Shown here piece after piece: positions 7,001-10,381 of a stretch of 10,381 nt of DNA (position 1 is the stretch's first letter; each line of letters begins with the position of its first letter). The notes under the pieces were generated by a model. It was not told where the DNA came from and ran no database searches. It saw only the letters and a program-made list of their open reading frames with translations. Both the position numbers and the translations under genes were made by a program. The DNA is from Amoebophrya sp. AT5.2. Its lineage: Eukaryota > Sar > Dinophyceae > Syndiniales > Amoebophryaceae. The DNA is taken from assembly GCA_005223375.1 (NCBI GenBank), contig RXOD01006430.1:1-10381 (forward strand), written 5' to 3'.

Positions 7001-8732
7001 GGGGACGACGGGAGCGAAACCGCAAACCAACAGGCCTGCGGCAGCTAGCTCTGTACCGCCGTCGACGTGCGGGCGACGAGGACCAGCTGCATCGTTATCG
7101 TGGCGCGGCACGACGACCACTACAGAAGCGCTGATGAAACCGCAACTGAACCCTGAGGACCTCGGAACAAATCACCGCGGCGAGCAGTGGTTCCCCGACC
7201 CGCAGTGGCGCAGGGTGAAGTTCGCCGCAGACCAGCAGCAGCGCCACCTCGGGCGAGGACATGGAGGGCAACGAATTCTGCACGCGCCACCAATGCATTT
7301 GGTGAACCTTCTTCCAACCACGACTTCAGCAGCTCCCGCAAACGGCGGCGCTCATTGTCCTCTTTCCCCCTCGAAGATGAACAACACCACCATTTGTTCT
7401 CAGAGTAGATCTTTGGTCTCCGCGACGACGACGCCGGCCGATTCATCAGAGGAGCAGCGACCTCCAGGCGGGAAGCGGGCGGTGGGCGGAGAGGACAATA
7501 CACTTCCTGCGGTCCTCGCCCCTTCGATCTCTATTTCTTCGTCTGCCGCACCAGCTGGGCGTGCAGCAGCAGCTGCCGCTGCTGCTGGTACAACAACTGC
7601 GATTCACACCGTAGACGGCGTGCACTACTACCGCCTCTCTGCGACCAGTGCCGACCGGTCTCCGGTGTACTTTCGCATGGGGTCAGAGAGCGACTCGGTG
7701 TCCGATGAGCGCGCCGGCGGCAGCAGGCAGCTGGACTCCTTGACCCTGTCCTCCGGTACGCAGCAGGCTGCGGCCGGCTACTGTTCCACCTCGCAGTCTA
7801 ACGAGGGTGGAAGAACTGCATCGTCCGCGTCTCAATCTTTGATACTGGTCGACAACCCCCACCACGCGGCCGGGGAGCGCGGCCACCGCGAGGACCCGAT
7901 GTTCGACCTGTTCGGCGACTTGCAAGACCGCGACGGGGTCGTGCTGCATTCCGTTGGGGGAAAAAAGGTAAAAAAACTGGAACTGCAGCTCGAGCAGAAT
8001 GTGCGCCGAATGCAGCTGCACATACAACGACTGGAGCAGCAAATCCAAGATATGCACGGCGCGAAGATCATATGCCCAGGAGGCGAGAAAGACACCGAGG
8101 TCGTGAGCACTTCTTGCGGCGTCCGTCGTGTCTCCGGATCGATGGCGCGGGAGGGTTTCTCGGCGTCACAAAGTAGCTCTCGCAGGACGTCGGGGCCGGC
8201 GGGACTCCTCGATGCACCTAAGCAGCAGAATGAAAATTTGCACGAGCACCATGCTGGCAGAGAGGACTACACGCCCAGTTTTGTCTTACGGAGCAGTGCC
8301 AGTACCAACAGCGGAAGCTCCTCGTCTCTGCGCATTCTGAACAGCGGCCGCGATCATACCCACGAGTTCGACTGCAACATCCAAGATTTTTCCGAAAATA
8401 CGACCGAGCTGCAGCAACAGCTGCCCAGACGCGAGAGCTCCCGCAACCGCCATGAAGACGGCAGCATGCTGGCACGAGAGGACTCCGAGGTGGATGACGC
8501 ACAAGCTGCGTGCGTGTCCAGAGGAGGTGAGCAGCCAGCTTCGGGGCTCATGAGTTCTGGATCCGACGAGAACTCATCGCTGAAGAAAAATTCCGGTTCG
8601 CGCGTGCTGCTCTTGTTGGTGGCCGTGGTGGCTGCGCTTGCGCTCGCCGCTTTCGTAAGTGAAACGGACTTTGAGGAAGAGTTGCGGATTGTGTTTGGAG
8701 AGGAAATCACGTCGCGGTCGATGCTGCTGTAG
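4032..8732 (+). CDS. Large low-complexity protein with coiled coil and C-terminal membrane anchor, three exons, about 1467 aa
   Basis: Function not recognised. Exons 4032-4209, 4381-4514 and 4641-8732 join to 1468 codons including TAG at 8730-8732. The frame is open through both joins. Residues about 1-90 include an N-terminal PxxP-like segment and a charged helix crossing the first join (RKQEQREY|ASQLRLQLEEQ). Most of the rest is Ser/Thr/Pro/Ala-rich and probably disordered, with repeated LPTPS/LPTPT strings and an eight-Ala tract near 7565. A coiled coil (KKLELQLEQNVRRMQLHIQR, from about residue 1210) follows. One hydrophobic span (VLLLLVAVVAALALAAFV, about 1426-1443) lies near the C-terminus, leaving 24 residues after it. 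This is the layout of a tail-anchored protein, perhaps a membrane tether or scaffold. The start at 4032 is the first ATG after an in-frame TAG at 4020. Using only the ATG at 4791 would discard 154 residues of clearly coding sequence. Confidence 0.8.
4210..4380 (+). other. GT-AG intron 1 of the membrane-anchored gene (171 nt)
   Basis: Donor GTGGGA after GAATATG; acceptor TTGCACAG preceded by a pyrimidine-rich tract. It is phase 1: G from exon 1 plus CA from exon 2 gives Ala. The next AG (4400) would put a stop in frame. No inverted ends or flanking direct repeat are seen, unlike the PP2C introns. Confidence 0.7.
4515..4640 (+). other. GT-AG intron 2 of the membrane-anchored gene (126 nt)
   Basis: Donor AAG|GTACCG; acceptor CATAAAG|GTC. 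It is phase 0 and joins EERK to VAAPNS. ACTAAAC at 4624-4630, ten bases before the acceptor, looks like a branch site. In-frame stops inside (for example TAG at 4563) show it must be removed. Confidence 0.75.
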
Positions 8733-9019
8733 TCCAGTAAACTGGCGGATGGGGATGGAGAAACAAGAATCACAAGCGCGAGTACGACGACGACGATCAC
8801 CTTGCTGCCGTGAAACGGCTCTCCTTGTTATGCGTTGTCAATTATTATTATGAAAATGAACCTTATTTTTGAAGTAGACGCTCATCACCATAACTCATTC
8901 TTCGATGCCGAGATACCGACCGACGACCACGACTACGACGCTGACCTCTTCTTGTTTTTGAATCTGAGACGACTTTAGGGTGATTTATTCTTTTGCAGCA
9001 AGGTCAGACGAATGAACAC

Positions 9020-9056
9020 GCCGGTGGATGGCACTTTACCACCGGCAATTCTTTTT
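9020..9056 (+). terminator. Hairpin followed by T-run
   Basis: GCCGGTGG (9020-9027) pairs perfectly with CCACCGGC (9039-9046) across an 11-nt loop. AATTCTTTTT follows directly. This resembles an intrinsic or Pol III-type 3' end. It lies about 290 nt past the stop at 8732, so it could mark the transcript end or belong to a small RNA. Function is inferred only. Confidence 0.4.
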
Positions 9057-9235
9057 CTCAACGATTTCTCGATCTCGATCAAAAAATGTACACTGTAGTT
9101 TGGAACCTCCACTCATGAGCATCACGCATGCGACGATTTTCTTTTTCGGCCACAGAAACCGTCCTCATTCATAATGCTGTTTTTGACGAATCAATCAGGG
9201 TTTTTTTTCAGCGAGAGTCTCTTGCAGCTGACAAA

Positions 9236-9268
9236 ATCAGCAGAAACCTACAAAGATCAGCAGAAACC
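9236..9268 (+). repeat. 13-bp direct repeat, period 20
   Basis: ATCAGCAGAAACC occurs exactly at 9236-9248 and 9256-9268. Confidence 0.85.
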
Positions 9269-9750
9269 AAACATAGAAAGCACACAGGAGAATGAGATTG
9301 ACTCGCGAAGATAAGAAGGAGGTTCGTCTTTGTTGGCAGAGATTCCGACACACATGGGCTTTGCCTCTTGCAGTTTGTGCGCCTCGATACGTGTTGGTAA
9401 TATCGTCACGAAAGTGGTGACCCATGCCGTGGGCGAGAGCGCGCGAGGGACTGCGTTTTCCGAGTGTTGATGTTAGTCTAGTTGCGACTGCGACACAGAG
9501 AGAGGGCCTTCATTGCAGCACCTGGACTGGCTGCAAATAAAAAAATGCAGCGGAGTAGGAGTTCGTATCTGCGAGTAGAGGTTTTCTCGGTAAAAAAATA
9601 TTATACGAATGCTCGCACCACGCAGCAACCTCACCTCAGGCAGGATCACTCAGGAACATCAAGCCGACTGCTACAACTACTAGCTGGCGTGCGCTGTGGT
9701 GTGCGTGGACCAATCTCGCGAAGGATAGGAAAACGGATGGCGTGCGCGAA

Positions 9751-10174
9751 ATGCTGCACGAGATGTCCTCCGAGGATGTGCCCCGAGGAAAAACAGTGAA
9801 GGCGGTGAAAAAAATTGGAAGCGGCGCACGACTGCTGCGACCAAGGACCCGGCAGTGCTTTTTTTGTGTTCGCGATGCCGTGGCGAGCTTTGATGGACTG
9901 CCTGCATCAACTTGCAGGGCCAGGCGCTGGCGAGCAAGCCACTTGTTTCGTCGGGAACGGGGGCACTTATGTTGGCAAGGTGTGCTTTTTGGAAGACGCT
10001 ATGATGGGCGGGGCGGGGCGCGGGCCACGTCTTCATCTAGGTCCCGACCCCCGAGCTGCAGGCTGCCAAGTTTTTCCGGGAAAAGCAGTCCCCGAAAAAA
10101 CTCTACGCGCGGACCCCGAGGGAAATCCGACCGATCCCGCCCCCGCCGCTGGTGTTTTCAAGACTAGCGAATGA
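9751..10174 (+). CDS. Probable coding exon, unknown product, frame change at an A7 run
   Basis: Not recognised. From 9559 one frame is open. Between about 9718 and 9807 it has G/C-ending codons and a charged, helix-like peptide (KTDGVREMLHEMSSEDVPRG, then KTVKAVKK). At the seven-A run 9808-9814 the coding look passes to the next frame. That frame runs LEAAHDCCDQGPG, then a Cys/Gly-containing stretch (FVGNGGTYVGKVCFLEDAM), to TGA at 10172-10174. Reading six A instead of seven would fuse the two. The first ATG in the upstream frame is 9751, but a spliced start further left is possible; for example, an ATG at 9545 opens another frame to 9799. The alternatives are a base-call error, an intron that I cannot place, or chance ORFs in GC-rich DNA. 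Confidence 0.3.
10071..10099. repeat. Inverted repeat, 10-bp arms with one mismatch
   Basis: TTTTTCCGGG (10071-10080) and CCCCGAAAAA (10090-10099) pair at 9 of 10 positions. Confidence 0.6.
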
Positions 10175-10208
10175 CGATGTCGACAATAGCCAGGTGGGAG
10201 CTGCGTAG

Positions 10209-10381
10209 CCCAGCCCAGCGCGCGCTCGGCCGACCTTCCGTGGGGCATCGCATCAGTCACAATCAGGGTCCGCGGTGCAGCAGCGCGCCGAAACGAAAGC
10301 TATTCGCGCAAAGCAACTGGTCACGCTATTTGCGGGAGAGCTATCCACGGGCACGAACGAGCAGACGGCGGCCGCGGCAGC
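10209..10381 (+). CDS. Probable partial exon running off the right edge
   Basis: After TAG at 10206-10208 one frame is open to the window end. From about 10239 it reads as ordinary coding sequence (GASHQSQSGSAVQQRAETKA, then IRAKQLVTLFAGELSTGTNE and an Ala run). Candidate acceptors are the AG sites ending at 10256, 10266 and 10280. Product unknown. It may belong to the same gene as the preceding exon; the frames differ, so an intron would lie between them. Confidence 0.35.

Larger units (their letters stand above)
8733..9550. other. Gene-poor region downstream of the membrane-anchored gene
   Basis: AT-richer 3' flank with many short stops in all frames. It holds a hairpin with T-run and a short repeat (listed separately). 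A 62-codon minus ORF (9237-9425) has a hydrophobic end (LILLCAFYVWFLLIFVGF), but no domain or start context supports it. Confidence 0.5.

Noticed and set aside
6491..7120. 209-codon minus-strand ORF
   Set aside because: It lies wholly inside the large + strand exon and is Ser/Thr/Pro-rich only as a reflection of the opposite strand.
9482..9799. 105-codon + ORF
   Set aside because: Cys/Arg-rich with irregular composition, and it overlaps a better coding-like frame between about 9718 and 9807. A start at 9545 cannot be excluded, so it is mentioned only as an alternative.

Overview
The window looks like nuclear DNA of an alveolate eukaryote, most likely of the dinoflagellate lineage and possibly a syndinian parasite such as Amoebophrya. 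That is inference, not a database match. It rests on spliced, GC-rich genes all reading on the + strand, a 93-residue cold-shock protein of the type abundant in dinoflagellates, and two long introns with terminal inverted repeats and no usable AG acceptor. Such invasive intronic elements (introners) have been described in Amoebophrya. No bacterial-style operon, rRNA, tRNA or CRISPR array is visible.

Layout. (1) Bases 1-2234 hold the 3' part of a PP2C-family Ser/Thr phosphatase gene. Three exons (1-181, 668-786, 1760-2234) are split by two introner-like introns of 486 and 973 nt. The second has an exact 5-bp target-site-like repeat (ACCTG) and an imperfect terminal inverted repeat of about 27-30 bp. 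The first has inverted arms spread over roughly 60 bp. (2) Bases 2235-3011 contain no firm gene: a 20-bp tandem duplication lies across the PP2C stop codon, followed by an AT-richer patch dense in GATC. (3) Bases 3012-3293 encode a compact cold-shock-domain protein. A decayed partial copy of its own domain lies just downstream at 3329-3366. (4) Bases 3367-4031 show only weak ORFs and two clean hairpins. (5) Bases 4032-8732 form a three-exon gene for a predicted 1467-residue, mostly disordered protein with a coiled coil near residue 1210 and a C-terminal membrane anchor. Its two short introns (171 and 126 nt) are ordinary GT-AG introns. (6) Bases 8733-9550 are gene-poor, with a hairpin followed by a T-run. 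(7) Bases 9551-10381 hold probable but unresolved coding exons: one open reading changes frame at an A7 run, and another exon runs off the right edge.

The genes share no evident pathway, as is normal for a eukaryotic chromosome. The most interesting signal is that two intron types sit within 5 kb of each other: transposon-like introns in the PP2C gene and conventional spliceosomal introns in the membrane-anchored gene.
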